Assembly (NCBI GenBank): GCA_036971615.1
Contig: JAYKKR010000014.1
Location: 310,001-374,000, forward strand
DNA: 64,000 nucleotides
Direction: 5' to 3'
Origin: Amyloporia xantha
Taxonomy: Eukaryota; Basidiomycota; Agaricomycetes; Polyporales; Adustoporiaceae
Every line of letters starts with the position of its first letter. Positions within the stretch are counted from its first letter, which is position 1. A program made the position numbers and the translations under genes. This document shows positions 18,942 to 32,300 of this stretch, piece by piece. The notes beneath the pieces are model-generated. The model saw only the letters and a list, made by a program, of their open reading frames with translations. It ran no database searches and was not told the origin of the DNA.

Positions 18942-21558
18942 CTACACTTGGCTAAGCGGCTCGTACCCTGACCGACTGCTCCCGCCTCTGCCCAAGCCGA
19001 AGCCCATCAGCAAGCTCTTTCTCAGCGACTTCCGCCCGCCCTCGGCATGCAGATCATCGCCCTCTTCCCTCTGCTTGCGCTGCTTCGCCTCTGCAAAGCC
19101 CTCCGGTGGAACGTCATACAGCTGCTCATACTCCACGCCCAGCTCGCGACCCTTCGTCCAGAAGTCTTTGCAGTTCCCGATGAGGCCGAGATCAAAGGGG
19201 TTCGGGGCCCTCGCGGCGCGCGCCAGGCCATCGGCCGCCTTACCTTTGGTAAAGCGGTCGAACCCAAGCAGGTTCATGAGGAACCCGCTGCCACACCCCG
19301 CGCAGATGCCGTGACTGTGATTGTGATTGTGGCCAGCTGGCGCGCCCTCACCAGCCCCTTCACCCTCAGCGAGAGCTTGCCTGTGCTGGTGATGTTGGTG
19401 ACCCATCTGTCCGCTGAGACTCGCGCCACCACGCCCGCCCATAAAGCCGTACCGACCCAGATTCGAAACTTCGAAAGTGGTCAGCTGACGTGCCACTTGC
19501 CAGTATTGACTTGCAAGGAGGACGATGGTCCACGATAGCTGGAGGGTAGACCAAAACGCGACCGAGACCAAGAAGGTGTCGTATGCTGTGATGGCACACA
19601 GACTACTGGGCAAGATACATATGGGTGAGATATTACTAGGGTCAGTGGGGATTTCGATTGATGAGAAGTCTTGAGAGAATATAAGTTAAAAATGCAGTGA
19701 ATAAGTAGCCTTGTCCACTTACATGCGAAGGTGAGGTAGTCAAATAGTATGATTCCGACGACAAGAGTCGTCACGAAGAGTAGGAATTGTCGGTGATTGT
19801 TAACTCCGACTGGAGGTTGAATTATCAGGCTTCAGACATGTTCTGCATGAAACTTCCAGACAGACTTACTGCAGTTCCACACCCACGGGCAATGACTACA
19901 TCACAGCCGTCAGCGCAACTTCGTGTAGCAAGGGAAACGGCGTACTGATCCTGGCGAGCAACACAACGATCGCAGGTGCGACAATGCTTCGACCGTAAAG
20001 GTTTTCGGGCCTAGAGCTATTGAGTTAATTGACTGGCACAAAGAGCCCTAAGTTGTACTTACCATGCACTGAATACAAAACGTCTGGCCATTTAGGCGGC
20101 CTTCCGACGCAAGCTCTTCGATAACCTACATGGTACACTCAACGATCGTCCTCCTTCACAAATGAGGCTACGCACCGACTTCAATTCGGCATCGCTCGCG
20201 GGTTTTGGACATGTGCCCGGGTCCAGGCTGATCGCACGGAAGAAGTTGTAAGCACATAGCCCGATATTGATCGCGAAGATCAGATGGGTAAAAGCGTGCG
20301 ATTGGGTCTCTGCATGGGACAGTCAGTTCACAAGCTGCCTGGCCAAGCTTGACATGAACCCACGATGTATTAGTCGAGTCAGCCAGCTATACGCCACCCA
20401 TACCATCGAGGCAAATATGATGCCGGCAAAGTACGGGCTTTGCGCAACACTATCTGTGTAATTAGACTTGTCCAGGAGGACGCGGGTGACGATCTACGGC
20501 TGAAGTCAGCAAGGAGTCAGTGGGGCAACATGGGTCGCGCTTACATGGTGCATGCCAAAGAACAATGCCATGGAAAGAATTATACCAGTATACCATGGGA
20601 GAATCGTGAGGGTCGTGAACATTAAGAAAAAGGAGATCGTTGGAAGCGTGAAGATCGCGATCTTCGTATTCCGTTCACTGAGAGGTTTTCTCTTCTTCGT
20701 GCCGTCTTCGTTCATTCCGCCCTCCTCCAGGGCCCGCTTCCACGCTCCGAGACTCTTTAATTCCACCGCCATGTCTCGCGCTGTCCTGCCCTCTCCGTCT
20801 TTCGCATTAATGTCTGCCCCGCTCTCAACTAGCCGCCGGATGCAGATCCGATTTCCCCTAACTACAGCCCAGTGAAGCGGTGTGAGCCCTGCATCATCCT
20901 TCGTGGTCGGACTCGCTCCATGCTTCAACAGCAGATCAACGGAGAGTGCGTCGCCCTGGTACGCCGCCCACATAAGCGAGGTGTGCCCTTGCGAGTCGCG
21001 TGAATCGACGTTGATGGGCTGGTGCAGCAGATACAGCAGCGGCATGACCGACGACGAATGTGTCACTAGGTGCAGAGTGTTGTATCCCTGCGCGTCCGTG
21101 ATGTTGGGGTCTGCATTATGTGCGACAAGCAGCTGAATGACGTAGAGGTACCCGTTCCGCGCCGCCCACTGCATTGGCGTTGCAATGAGGTCGCCTCCGA
21201 GGGCGTCGACCTCAGCACCCTGTTCGAGTAGATACCGACAAGCAGCAACCTGCGCATTGATGGCTGCCCAGTGGAGGGGAGTGATGTTTTGCTCGTCCCG
21301 ATCTGTCGCCTTCGCCTTGCCAGATTCAATGAGCTCACGAAGAGTGCTCACATCCCCGCGTTGTGCCGCAACGAAAATATTGACCTGCGATCGAGTTTAG
21401 ACAATAACTGTGCTGTGGGACGCGGCACTTACATCTGTTTCTGGCATAGTCTGCGCCGTCTGTGTACTTGTGATATTCGTGCCTGATACTGAGGCGGGTG
21501 TGACAGATGTCCCCGACGGGTCTGTCTTCAGCTTCACGATAGGTGGCGGGTCGTCCAT
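18942..21558 (-). CDS. AKR1: Ankyrin-repeat DHHC palmitoyltransferase, Akr1 type
   Basis: Nine exons: 21558-21433, 21384-20545, 20493-20364, 20309-20176, 20125-20063, 20010-19946, 19895-19870, 19809-19723 and 19669-18942. They sum to 2199 nt (732 aa), normal for Akr1. A short Thr-rich start leads into six ankyrin-type repeats (TPLHWAAINAQ, TSLMWAAYQG, TPLHWAVVRGN), then two closely spaced membrane segments (IAIFTLPTISFFLMFTTLTI, GIILSMALFFG), another pair, and the cysteine-rich catalytic domain with the active-site motif DHHCPWVWNC spanning exons 6-7. After that come further membrane spans and a His/Gly-rich cytosolic tail. The enzyme S-acylates proteins at Golgi and plasma membrane (for example casein kinases and endocytic regulators in yeast). 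Strong match; start chosen at the ATG beginning MDDPPPIVKLK. The 5' end lies about 150 bp from the tRNA gene. Confidence 0.95.
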
Positions 21559-21709
21559 GTTGGTCCTGATAACCAGCTCGGAGGGGTCGTCAAGCTGCGC
21601 GCAGTCGAGGCAGTGAGCACACGGTGCCGCAGCTGCATAGGAGGTTGCAGGCACGTGCCGGTTCCCTTGAAATTTATGCTCAACTATGTTATATGGCCAT
21701 TCAGAACAC

Positions 21710-21782
21710 AGCAACATGGCGCAGCTGGAAGCGCGCGGGGCTCATAACCCCGAGGTCACTCGATCGAAACGAGTTGTTGCTA
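21710..21782 (+). tRNA. Initiator tRNA-Met (CAT)
   Basis: A perfect cloverleaf of 73 nt: acceptor AGCAACA/TGTTGCT, D stem GCGC/GCGC, anticodon stem CGGGG/CCCCG with loop CTCATAA, and T stem ACTCG/CGAGT with loop ATCGAAA. The T loop beginning with A rather than T, with AUCGAAA, is the eukaryotic initiator hallmark. No intron. The discriminator base is A. Confidence 0.95.
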
Positions 21783-21806
21783 CTATAGGATTTGCATAGA
21801 TTTTGC

Positions 21807-21812
21807 TTTTTT
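21807..21812 (+). terminator. RNA polymerase III T-run after tRNA-Met
   Basis: Six T residues 25 nt past the tRNA 3' end, preceded by a weaker TTTT. Normal pol III termination signal. Confidence 0.7.
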
Positions 21813-22573
21813 GCTCACTTGGACTTGTCCGCCTTATCTAGTTGGTGTAAATGTTTCATTCAATTTGTCTAAATCATCGGATTCCTTGGTGAGTTTAAAG
21901 TCGCCTACACAAACGATACTGCGCAAATATTGTAGACTATGGCTAACGAAACAACGTCACTAACCTGAAAATCCTGTTGAGTCGATGATCTGAGTATGTT
22001 GCTCAGGCTGCTTTGTATACAACAAGTATGTTGTATTATTGATCTATACTATTTGCAAACGAGACCCGCACGACTGAGGTGCCGAATCAGCACCTTCACT
22101 ACTGATAGCAGACGCGCTCACAATATTTGACGCTTCGAGCTTGCGCTGTCCTTGGGCGGTTCGTCACTGAAGCTGTCCATCGGCACCACATATATAAAGC
22201 GATAAGAGAAATAAGGGAACCAGGTAGTATGCTGACGTTGCAACCATCACGACATGGTATGTGGTGTGCGGAATACGCTATACTGACAATGTGACATGTC
22301 ATGATGTGAGTGTTTCGACATTACGGATATGATACTTATCAATGCATACCTGAGCCCGTCGTCAACCTTATCCAACAAGAAAGAGGTCACGAAACGGTAC
22401 TCTCCGAGCATATTGTATGTAGACTTACCGCGTCCACGCCACGACAATGGAAAGGGTCTGCCCGACTGCTGGCCAGCGACGTACACAAGAGATGTCGACT
22501 CACTGTCGACCAAGTCTTCTACGACGATGAAGGAGTACTGATCATGGTATTAGAGGCACAAAATACATATGGA
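21813..22573. other. Intergenic, 0.76 kb
   Basis: Between the tRNA gene and the 3' end of the first GH79 gene. No supported gene; the open frame beginning at 22310 overlaps the GH79 gene end antisense and has no family features. Confidence 0.4.
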
Positions 22574-25195
22574 CTACGGCCACTGTGCCGCAAATACCCT
22601 CAACATCATGCCCACGCCAGCTATCATCGTGACGAGTACCGCAAGACTAGGGTAGACACCCGCCGCCTTACCTCCACCGCTGCGTCCCTTGCTGGTGCTG
22701 CCAAAATCAAGGTCCATCCCGCTGTGTCCGTTCGACGTTGCCAGTGCGCTGCCGGTGATGCTCGCTGAGGGTACATGTTTCATTGTCATGGCGGTCGTCG
22801 CGAAAGTCACCGTGCTCGAAGGCGTGGACTTCTCCAACGCGTCTTCAGAAAGGAAGACCAGCGCGAATCCCGGCGCTGGCACGGTAACGGTGCAGGTGTT
22901 GGCGGTCTGGTCACAGTCGACGGTCTGTACAGTCTGGTTGCCTTGCAGTCGCCCGTCAGAAGCGAACTGGCCGCCAAATGTCTGTCGACGCTCCTGTCAG
23001 CGTGTCGTTGCAAGCACGACGCGGTCGACTCACCTGTCCCGCCCATGTGACATTGAACTTCTCACCGACCGAAGGTGCCGAAAGATATCTGCGTGGGGAG
23101 AAGGCACAATCAACTACATGTGCAAAGAGACCCTCGGCCGCACTCACTTTACGCGGACTTGCGCAGGAACGGCATTTGGCTGGCCCGTCGTGCCCCCGCC
23201 TACCGAGATCGTGGTGGTATAGTCGTTCGCCCCGGACGGATCCGTCATGTAATTGAGCAGGGCAACACGTGCTAGAAGGCCGTCCTCGTATATCGCGTAC
23301 GCTGGTGTGAAATCGTTATTGGCATTGGCATATAAGTCAATAATTTGTGAGCCATTGGTCGGCCCCAGAGTTTCCGCGACGGCAAGAACTGAGTAGAAAA
23401 TAGGGCTTATCGTCCACTGATGGTAGGATGACTGGTTGGTGGGCGGTGCTGCAAGACAAAATGAATATGGTCAGGACAGCAGTGGCGCAAAAGCATGATG
23501 TCATCGGCGACTCACGAGTGAACGGCTGCATATGATGTGCGCATCAAATAAGTCACCCTTTCAGCATTGACAGTGTAGGGCAGCTACGTACGTTGTAGTA
23601 CACGTCTTGTCCGCCCACATGCAGCAAAGCATTCGTAAAGTTGCTTGCAGCCATCTGCAGTCCGTAGTCCACTGCCCACAGTGCGGCACCAAAGCTATCA
23701 CTGATCCCTGGAAATCCGCCACATGATGCTGTGTTGGTCTCAAACATCACGAAGGGCTTTCCAGCTGCAAGAGCAATTGCAGACGAATTGAGGTAAGGCG
23801 CCACTATGCTCTTGCCTGCAGCATGTGTCAAGTAATTAGGGAACTCAGTCTGAGGATCTTTCGGCGGCCCAAATCCAGCATTTGGGTACTGTGCGGCACA
23901 GTTGTCGTCAGGATAGCTAGAGTAACCATCAGCATTGGCGCACCAGAGACTTCCATATGTGCTAAGATGATTTCTTACTGTTCAACTGTCAGAGTCGAAA
24001 TACTGCTTGTGTATGATGGGATGAAGCCCGTGTTCCAGACATCTTGGACAGGGAATTTAAATATAAACGGACAAAAGTAGATGATTACCAACCCACCTTC
24101 CGGCGTCCAATCTCCCGTAGCTACGCTCGGTGCGATGAGGTTATTGCTGACCCGGATGTTAGGGTCTGCTTCCATGGCCGCAACGACCTCCCCAAATTCC
24201 CCAAAATAATCATAAGGACCGTATGTCGGAGGCCGATGTTCATGTCTAGCAACATTTCGCGGTTAGCTTCTTCTCTGCACCATGAGGGCTTGAGTATCCG
24301 TCGTACCGTGCATATAGATCCGGCTCATTTCCAACCTGTAATCCGAGCAGATTTCCACCCAGGATCCGTTCACCATACTCTGCAATTGCGAGACGAAGAT
24401 TGGACGAGTCGTTCAAGGGAACGCCCAGATACCATTTCGTGTTGACCAGCGCCGATATATTTGCTAACATATACAGCATGTCTGGTGTGTACATTAAGGC
24501 AGGAGTATCCGTCTTCAAGTTGGATCAAAAACAGTTATAAGAAATCAAGTGTTAGCTGCAGTAGTACAACATGACCAGAGGGATTCCATATAACGTACAG
24601 GATTATTCCCGGCGACTTCTTGTTTCTCGATCATTTTCATATCAGGAAGACTTTGAACAAGCGTTGCTGTTTCCTGGGTATTTCCTCCGACACGTATGTG
24701 GACGCGACCAGCGCGCTCGGAGATCAATGACATCAAGTTCAGAAAGGGAACTTGTAGCAAAGAGCTACGTATGCGATGAGTAATATTCAAGTCTCATAAG
24801 ATGAACGTCTCCTGACCTGTTGCGCCCCACTTGACAACATAGGATCCCGTTGAGGTATAAAAACAAAATGAATGTCGTGATTACTTACGAACTTGGTCGA
24901 CGACGGACATCTCGATGGAGAAGCCTAGAAACGCGCCATTAAGCTGTATGGACAGTCCAGGAACACTGCTGGCGTTGCTATAGAGTTGTATACCGAATTG
25001 AGTCGGGGGCGGAGGATTTGGTATTGGCGGTGCGCTGAGAACGGTAGGGTCATACGCGGCAGCTCCAGTATAGGTAGAACTAGGGGCACTTGTCGCGGGA
25101 GTGGGAGTAATAGCCATCGGAAGCTGGCTATATACCGTGACAGCACCCGCGGCTGATAGCATGCATAGAAGAAACAGAAACGAAAATATGACCAT
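22574..25195 (-). CDS. GH79 family glycoside hydrolase (beta-glucuronidase type), GPI-anchored, copy 1
   Basis: The ATG at 25195 starts a signal peptide (MVIFSFLFLLCMLSAAGAVT). A proline-rich linker, then FLGFSIEMSVVDQV and RVGGNTQETA, open the TIM barrel. The acid/base residue lies in GNEPD and the nucleophile in FETNTASCGGFPG. The all-beta C-terminal domain follows, ending PGFALVFLS, then a Ser/Gly-rich stretch and a hydrophobic tail typical of a GPI signal. The gene is broken into many short exons with about 50-60 nt introns; inner splice sites were not all fixed. GH79 members remove glucuronic acid from arabinogalactan proteins and similar polymers. In this lineage they are secreted or wall-anchored. 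It is head-to-tail with a close paralogue 352 bp upstream. Confidence 0.88.
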
Positions 25196-25547
25196 GGTGC
25201 CAGTCAGGGACGCCGGAAAATAGAATGTGAGGACCACGATAGACAAGGAGCAGTAGCGTCAGGGTCAGAAGAGAGCCTATGGTTGAAACTGACAAATCGA
25301 ACCAAGAAACGAACTTGTCACCTAACAAAACGTCAAACTCAAAATCACGACACGGAAAACATAACATTTTCCAGAAGACACTGACACAACGCGCCTGACG
25401 CGTCCAAGCTTGATCGGCGACTATGATCGACGATCACGTTAGCAACCTTTAGGAAAAAGTCAGAATGAAATAATTTTCGTCATATACTGTCCTCAGATTA
25501 AATGAATAAGTCTCTTAATCCAACATGAATAGTCCATGCGAAAGCCA

Positions 25548-28094
25548 TTACCGTAGACCGTTGCGTAATAACCCCACTCCCGCGAGCAGTGCCACCAGCA
25601 TAGCAGCGCCAGACGCAGCTCCCGCACTCCTCCCAGCTCCATTCTTGTCTGTGCTCCCATGCAGACCTCCACCGCTCTGGCCATTCGATGTCGCAAGGAC
25701 AGACGGGTTGATCGTCCCTATGTACCCGGTCGCGGACGTCGTGGAGAACGTCACCGTGCTAGTCGGTGAGGACTCCTCAAACGCAGCGTCAGACAGGAAG
25801 ACGAGCGCGAAGCCCGGCGCCGGTACGTCCACCTCGCAAGTACCCGCCGACTGATCGCAACTGATGGTATGCACCGTCTCGGTTCCTTTCAGACGTCCAT
25901 CTACCTCGAACCGATTACCCAGCGTCTACCAGACAGGTCACAATCAGGTGAACTCTGATAAACGGAGCAGAAACTGAAACAACGAACCTGCCCAGCCCAT
26001 GTGATATTCTCTTTCACAGAGACTGACTCCGCAAGGAGGTACTTCACCTTGATCTGTGAGGGCGTTGCGACCGACTCAGTAGTGTTCCCGCCTCCAACCG
26101 AGATGGTCGCCGTGTATGTGCTTGCGCCAGACGGATCAGTGACATAGTTGAACAGCGCGACACGTGCGAGGGTGCCTTTCTCGTATATCGCGTAGGCAGG
26201 GGTGTAGGTATTAGCGGCGTTCGCAGCGAGGTCGACGACGCGAGCAGTACCGGAAGATCCAAGCGCCTCAGCGACTCCCAGGACCGCATAGAATATAGGA
26301 CCTATGGTCCATTGCTCGTAACTAGACATATTTCCAGGAGGAGCTGTCACAAGAAAACGGTCAATCAGCTTCAGGTAACGCATGGATGCCCGGAATCTGC
26401 GCACGCGTGAAAGGCTAGATGGGTGCCCACGTGTCAGCGAACTATCCCTCAATCCAAGCATCCAATCACATACATTATACGAGTCATCCACGCCGCCAAC
26501 ATGTAGGTTCGCGCCCGAGAAGTTGCTATACGCCATCTGCAGCCCGTAGTCCAGCGCCCAGAGCGCCGAGCCAAAACTGTCGCTGACGCCCGGGAAGCCA
26601 CCGCACGAAGCCGTGTTCGTCTCAAACATCAGGAAGGGCTTCCCGGCCGCCTGTGCGATGGCTGTAGAGTTGAGGTAGGGCGCGACGAGGCTCTGGCCAG
26701 CGGCGTGGTTGAGGTAGCTCGAGAACACTGATTGCGGGTCGATTGGGGGGCCAAAGCCTGCGTCAGGATATTGTGCGGCGCAGTTGTCGTTGGGGTAGCT
26801 GGACGAGAAGAGGAGATACTCTGTAAGCTGCATATGTCAGGGCACGAAGAGGGATGAGGCGCACTGTTCAACAGCCAATGCTCCCAATTCGTTGGTATAC
26901 GCAGGAATAAATCCCGTGTCCCAGACCATCTCGGGCGTCCATGTCCCAGAAACACTAGGTGCGATCAGGTTGTTGCGCACCGGGATCTCCTGGTCGTTCG
27001 CGATGGCCTGAACCATCAACCCGAACTCACCGAAGTAGTCATAGGGAGAGTAGTTAGCTGGTCTGTGGCCGTGACTAAGTGTGACACCGTCAGCAGGGAT
27101 AGTCTGAGAAGGCGGAAGAGGGGCGGGACACACGCAGCATAAAGATCAGGCTCGTTGCCAACTTGGAACGCAAGGAGGTTGTCGCCCAAGATGGCTTCCC
27201 CTGTCTGAGCGATGGCGAGGCGGAAGTCAGACGTGTCATTGAAGGGGATTCCTGTCGATCGGACAGCCTGTTAAATTTTGCACGTGGAAGAAATCGACAG
27301 AGAGCGCTGACCAAGATACCACTTGACGTTAACTAGAGAGGACACATTGGCTAGCATGTATATCAATTCTGGGGTAAACAGCAGTGTAGGCGTTTGAGTC
27401 TGCGAAGGCGGATCAGTGAGTCCTGGTAAACCTGAGCGAGGAGAGCGAATCTACAGGATTGGTGGTATCGTCTCCATCCTTGATTATAGCTTTGTAATCG
27501 GGAAGACTGGGGACTTCCACGGCATACTCTTGAGTATTGCCTCCGACTCGAATGTCCACTTGACCTGCCCGCTCTGCAATTAGGGCCATGAGATTGAGGA
27601 AAGGAACCTGGAGTAAGGTACTGTATGTCGCTAATCGTCAGCCTTCACGCGCGGAACCGAGAGCATGGTATGCACGCTCACGCATTGACTCCGACTGCAG
27701 GGAGGGCGAGTCAATCACGATATAGAATCGCAGGGTTTTACAATAGCTACTCACTGACTTGGTCCGCCACTGACATCTCGATGGAGAATCCGAGAAACGA
27801 CCCGCTCTGTTCAATAGAAAGACCTTGAACATCCTGTGCGTTATTCGCTAATGACAATGTGAATTGTGTCGGGATAGGGGGAGAAGGAACGGGCGGCGGT
27901 GCGAGAATAATGGGATTGAAAGCCGCGGACCCATTATACGTCGGTGGATCATACACGACAGTCCCGGCGGCAGTGTCGCTGGTCGAGGTAGGCGTCCCCG
28001 CACTGAGCACCCCCTGAACGCCGTAGACGGTGACCCCTTGTGCAGAAGAGAGGAGACTCAGACATAGAACGAGGAAGGGGGTAGCTAGGACCAT
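25548..28094 (-). CDS. GH79 family glycoside hydrolase (beta-glucuronidase type), GPI-anchored, copy 2
   Basis: Signal peptide MVLATPFLVLCLSLLSSAQG from the ATG at 28094. The domain order is the same as in copy 1: DIRVGGNTQEYA, KWYLGIPFNDTSD, GNEPDLY (acid/base), NNLIAPSVSGTWTPE, FETNTASCGGFPG (nucleophile), the C-terminal beta domain with GLVxVALFNY-like ARVALFNYVTDPSG, PGFALVFLS, and a C-terminal hydrophobic tail (AMLVALLAGVGLL) for GPI attachment. A large exon covers about 26835-26470. The two copies are clearly a tandem duplication but have diverged through the linker and tail. Shared or divided function on wood glucuronides is an inference. Confidence 0.9.
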
Positions 28095-29341
28095 CTGCTC
28101 GTGGTCGGAAGAGAAGAGGACTCAGGGGGGATAGACTACCCAATTTGCTTCTGCTGAGGCGGTATTGCATTTTGCAGGATGGTATGACGCTCAGCCCGAA
28201 GAGAATGGTCAGGAACAGGCTCGTGGTTGGGCGCTCCAACCCCTCTGGGCAATCTGAGATGAAAATTGTGGACGCCAAGGCCGACAAATATTTAGCCGCC
28301 GGGTGGTAGATAACCGATTTAGAGACTTCCGCTCTGCGGATTGCGGGGTAACAGAAGATGGCGATGCTCGGCTGCAGGTCTAGAGAGATATCTATGGAAT
28401 CCAACTGGACGGTTGATCGCAGACAGGAATGCAAAAATATGTCTAGTCGGATAACAAATCGACAGGCAGGTCACCCATTCATCGAGTGAACAAACAACTT
28501 ATCTTAACGCTGCTGAAGCTCTGTGGGCGTCGTTTCAGTCAATCAACGCCGCGAAAGCCGACCTAGAATGAAGAGGTTGTCGTCATCTCGAACTACACAA
28601 GACTTTATCGCCAGATCATCGTTGTTCGCGCCAGCGGCCCAGCGCCGTCGATAACACTGATAGTTTGGGATGAGAAAAGGTAGAGACCGACCTTCCATCG
28701 GTTTTAAGTCGGCAGATGCATTTCTTTAAAAATGTTTCCCTTCACAGAGGTCCGCGGAGGAAAACATGAGGGAATAGGGTACTTACCGCTCTAAGTCATT
28801 CAGTTTTGCACACGAAATGAGGCCGCGGATCAACCATCTCCAGCAATCAGTGTGTTGACTTTAAGTTCTCCAGAAACCTAGCCTTCGGTACTAGTACTTA
28901 ATACTTCCGACGCAGTGGTCGCGACGATTCAGGAGCTCTGTGATCTCCAAGTTCCTGCGCTTGTTGCCTAGCACTCGCCACAAGAACAGAGTGATGCATG
29001 GACATCGAAACACAACAGTATGAACGTCCGATGAGATGTATACTTGGGGATGCATATAAAGTGTGCTCTGTTAAAAATTGAGATAGTGATACGGAGACAA
29101 GAGTCTGAAGTGGACACGTCGGTCAAGTGTCTAAGGCCGAAAAGAAGTGAAATTTATTTATGTAACAGAAGGTTAGTTATTAACATAGGCCTGTCTTGGT
29201 TGTTTCAAAATAATTCACAAACTCTTCTCTACATGCCTCACTCTCCATTCTGCTCATTGCTATTAACTCTCGACATTCACGCTTGAAGGTATATTCTGAC
29301 GACCGTCTGCGCATCATCCGGAGCGACGCGTCCAAAAGTCT
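28095..29341. other. Divergent promoter region, 1.2 kb
   Basis: Separates the minus-strand GH79 copy 2 from plus-strand NEO1, so it should hold both promoters. AT-rich patches (for example TAAATATTT near 28290 on the minus strand) occur, but no site can be assigned with confidence. Confidence 0.4.
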
Positions 29342-32300
29342 ATGTCTGAGATCCCACTGCACAGTCTTGGACGAGCCAGAAAGTCACGGGCCGGATACGC
29401 GCCCCTCCATAACGGTGAACCCAACACTCATAGCGAACAGGAAGGTACAGACATGCCTATGACCGCACGGGTAGCCGCGTCGTCGGCAAGGCGGAAGGGC
29501 AAGCGGAGGGAGAGGTATGACTCGGACTACGCGGAGGAGTCAGCGACCTTGCTTGGAGATGATTTGGCGGAGGGCGAGTTCCGAGATGATGAGGCGGAGG
29601 AAGGAAGAAACACACTCGAGCAGGAGACGCCATCGCAAGTATGTTGCATGCTATGCTTTCTACCGCGCTACAGACTGAATACCTGAAGTAGCGGCCGTCG
29701 TTGGCCCGCAGACTGAAGTCGTCCAGCCAGGACAAGTCTAGGACAATACCGTTCCGACCCCCAGGTAAGCGTACATTTATTCATGGCGGAGTCCAGGTAC
29801 TTGGCCGCCCTATTAAACCCCCTTATGTGTCCTACTACTGATGTCTTCTGAGACTGGGACACTCGAAGGTCACTGGGTACAAAAGAATCGAGAAATGAGC
29901 GGATCTCTATACAGTAGGCAATCCCGCAATGCATCACGTTGGTCCCCCACCTGGCGTATGTATTATGAGATTCTATGCATGAGCATATTGACAACTAGGT
30001 GGCTGACCCGGTTGCCGGCTCGTCTCATGCATAATGGGGTTGTCCACTGTATACCTTTAACTGGCTGTCCAGGGCGGGGAGTACTTGACTCTGACATATT
30101 AATTCGATATCGACACCTTCAACTAACCTTTACCAGACAAGCAGCGCAGCCGATTCCCGCCAAACATCGTTCGAAACCAAAAGTACAATGCGTTTACGTT
30201 CCTTCCAATCGTATTCTACGAACAGTTCAAGTTCTTCTTCAACCTATACTTCCTCCTAGTTGCTCTATCACAGTTTATTCCCGCCCTAAAGATCGGTAAG
30301 CTGCGCGTTATCGTCTACCACACGCACCATGACCTTCCTTGTTGCAGGCTTCATCGCGACCTACATCGCGCCGCTCGCGTTCGTGCTTTGCGTCACCATG
30401 GGCAAGGAGGCGTACGACGACTACAAGCGCAACCTGCGCGACCGCGAGGCAAACTCGGCACGCTACCTCGTCCTAGAACCCGCGTCGGCCTCGTCGTCGC
30501 ACGCGCACGCGCACCACGACGACGGACCCCACACGCGTTCTGTCCCGTCTTCCGCGCTGCGCGTAGGCGACCTCGTGCTGCTGGAGAAGAACCAACGCGT
30601 GCCCGCAGACCTGGTGCTACTGCGCACGTCGGACCAGTCCGGCACGTGCTTTATCCGGACAGACCAGCTCGACGGAGAGACAGACTGGAAGCTCCGTGTC
30701 GCAGTGCCTGCATGTCAGAAATTGGTGAGCGAGGGTGAGCTGCTGAACCTGGATGCGGAGATCTACGGTGAGCAGAGCGTGGGTACTGGCAGACAAGATG
30801 TATGATTGAACAGGGCTCTATCATAGCGGATGCTCCGACTAAGGATATTCATACTTTCATTGGCACATTCACGATAAATACCCCGCCGTCGACGTCGGAG
30901 AACGATGTGCCCATGTTACCTGTGCCCACGATAGAGCCTTTGACAGCAGAGAATGCACTATGGGCCAACACTGTCCTTGCTGCAGGCTCAGCGATTGGTT
31001 TTGTCGTCTACACAGGTCCTGAGACTCGTGCAGTAATGAACACTAGCCATCCAGAAACGAAAGTTGGTCTCCTAGATCTGGAGATTAACAGACTGGCAAA
31101 GGTCAGTGCGCCTAACATATATGGGAGCAAATTCACAGACCTACTTAAAATGGGTTCGAGCAGATTCTCTGTGTAGTCACTTTTGCCCTGTCCTTCGTTC
31201 TTGTTGCATTGAACGGCTTCCGAGGGCTTTGGTATATCTATATCTTTCGCTTTCTTATCCTTTTTTCGTCCATTATACCCATCAGGTACGTCTGCATGAC
31301 GCATACTGGTAAGTCTATCTCTGATATCGTATACGTCTGCAGTCTGCGCGTGAATCTAGATATGGGCAAGACGGTCTATGCCCAACAGATTATGACTGAC
31401 AGCGAGATACCCAACACTATTGTACGAACAAGTACTCTTCCGGAGGAACTGGGGCGGATAGAGTACCTGCTGAGTGATAAGACCGGCACTCTTACACAGA
31501 ACGGTATGTGTTTCTCGTGGTCAGGTCTTGTCGCAAGCTTGACACCTTGAATGGTAGAAATGGAAATGAAGAAACTCCATATGGGTACCGTTTCGTATGG
31601 GTATGACTCCATGGACGAGGTCGCACATCAACTCGCTATGGCTTTCGGTACGAGTGCTGAGCAAGGTGCGGATAGCGCGATCGTCTCCACCGCTCATAGA
31701 CTCAGACCTCAGTGTAGCTCACATGAGGAGGGGATCCACGACAACTGGTGCCCAACTCGCCACAAGAGGCCGAAGGGACATGTCTTCCCGAGTCCATGAT
31801 GTCGTTCTCAGTTTGGCCCTATGCCACAACGTAAGCGCGCGATATACACGTCTTACGACAGTTGTTAAACTCATTTCCGCCAGGTTACACCAGTGACGAA
31901 CGATGACGGCACTGTCACGTATCAGGCCTCCTCTCCAGATGAAGTCGCCATAGTGAAGTGGACCGAATCCGTAGGGCTTACACTGACCTATCGAGACCGT
32001 ACGCGAATCGAGCTGCAAACGCCTTCCGGTGCGCGAATCAACTTCGAAGTCCTCGACATCTTTCCCTTCACCTCCGAGTCAAAGCGCATGGGTATAGTTG
32101 TGCGTGATACACAGTCGGGCGAGATTACTTTCATGCAGAAGGGAGCAGATGTCGTGATGACACGCATCGTGCAGCGCAATGACTGGCTGGAGGAAGAATG
32201 TGCAAATATGGCCCGCGAGGGCTTGCGCACTCTCGTCATGGCGCGGAGACGTCTTACCGACCAGTCATATGCCCATTTCAAGGAACAACATCACCAAGCC

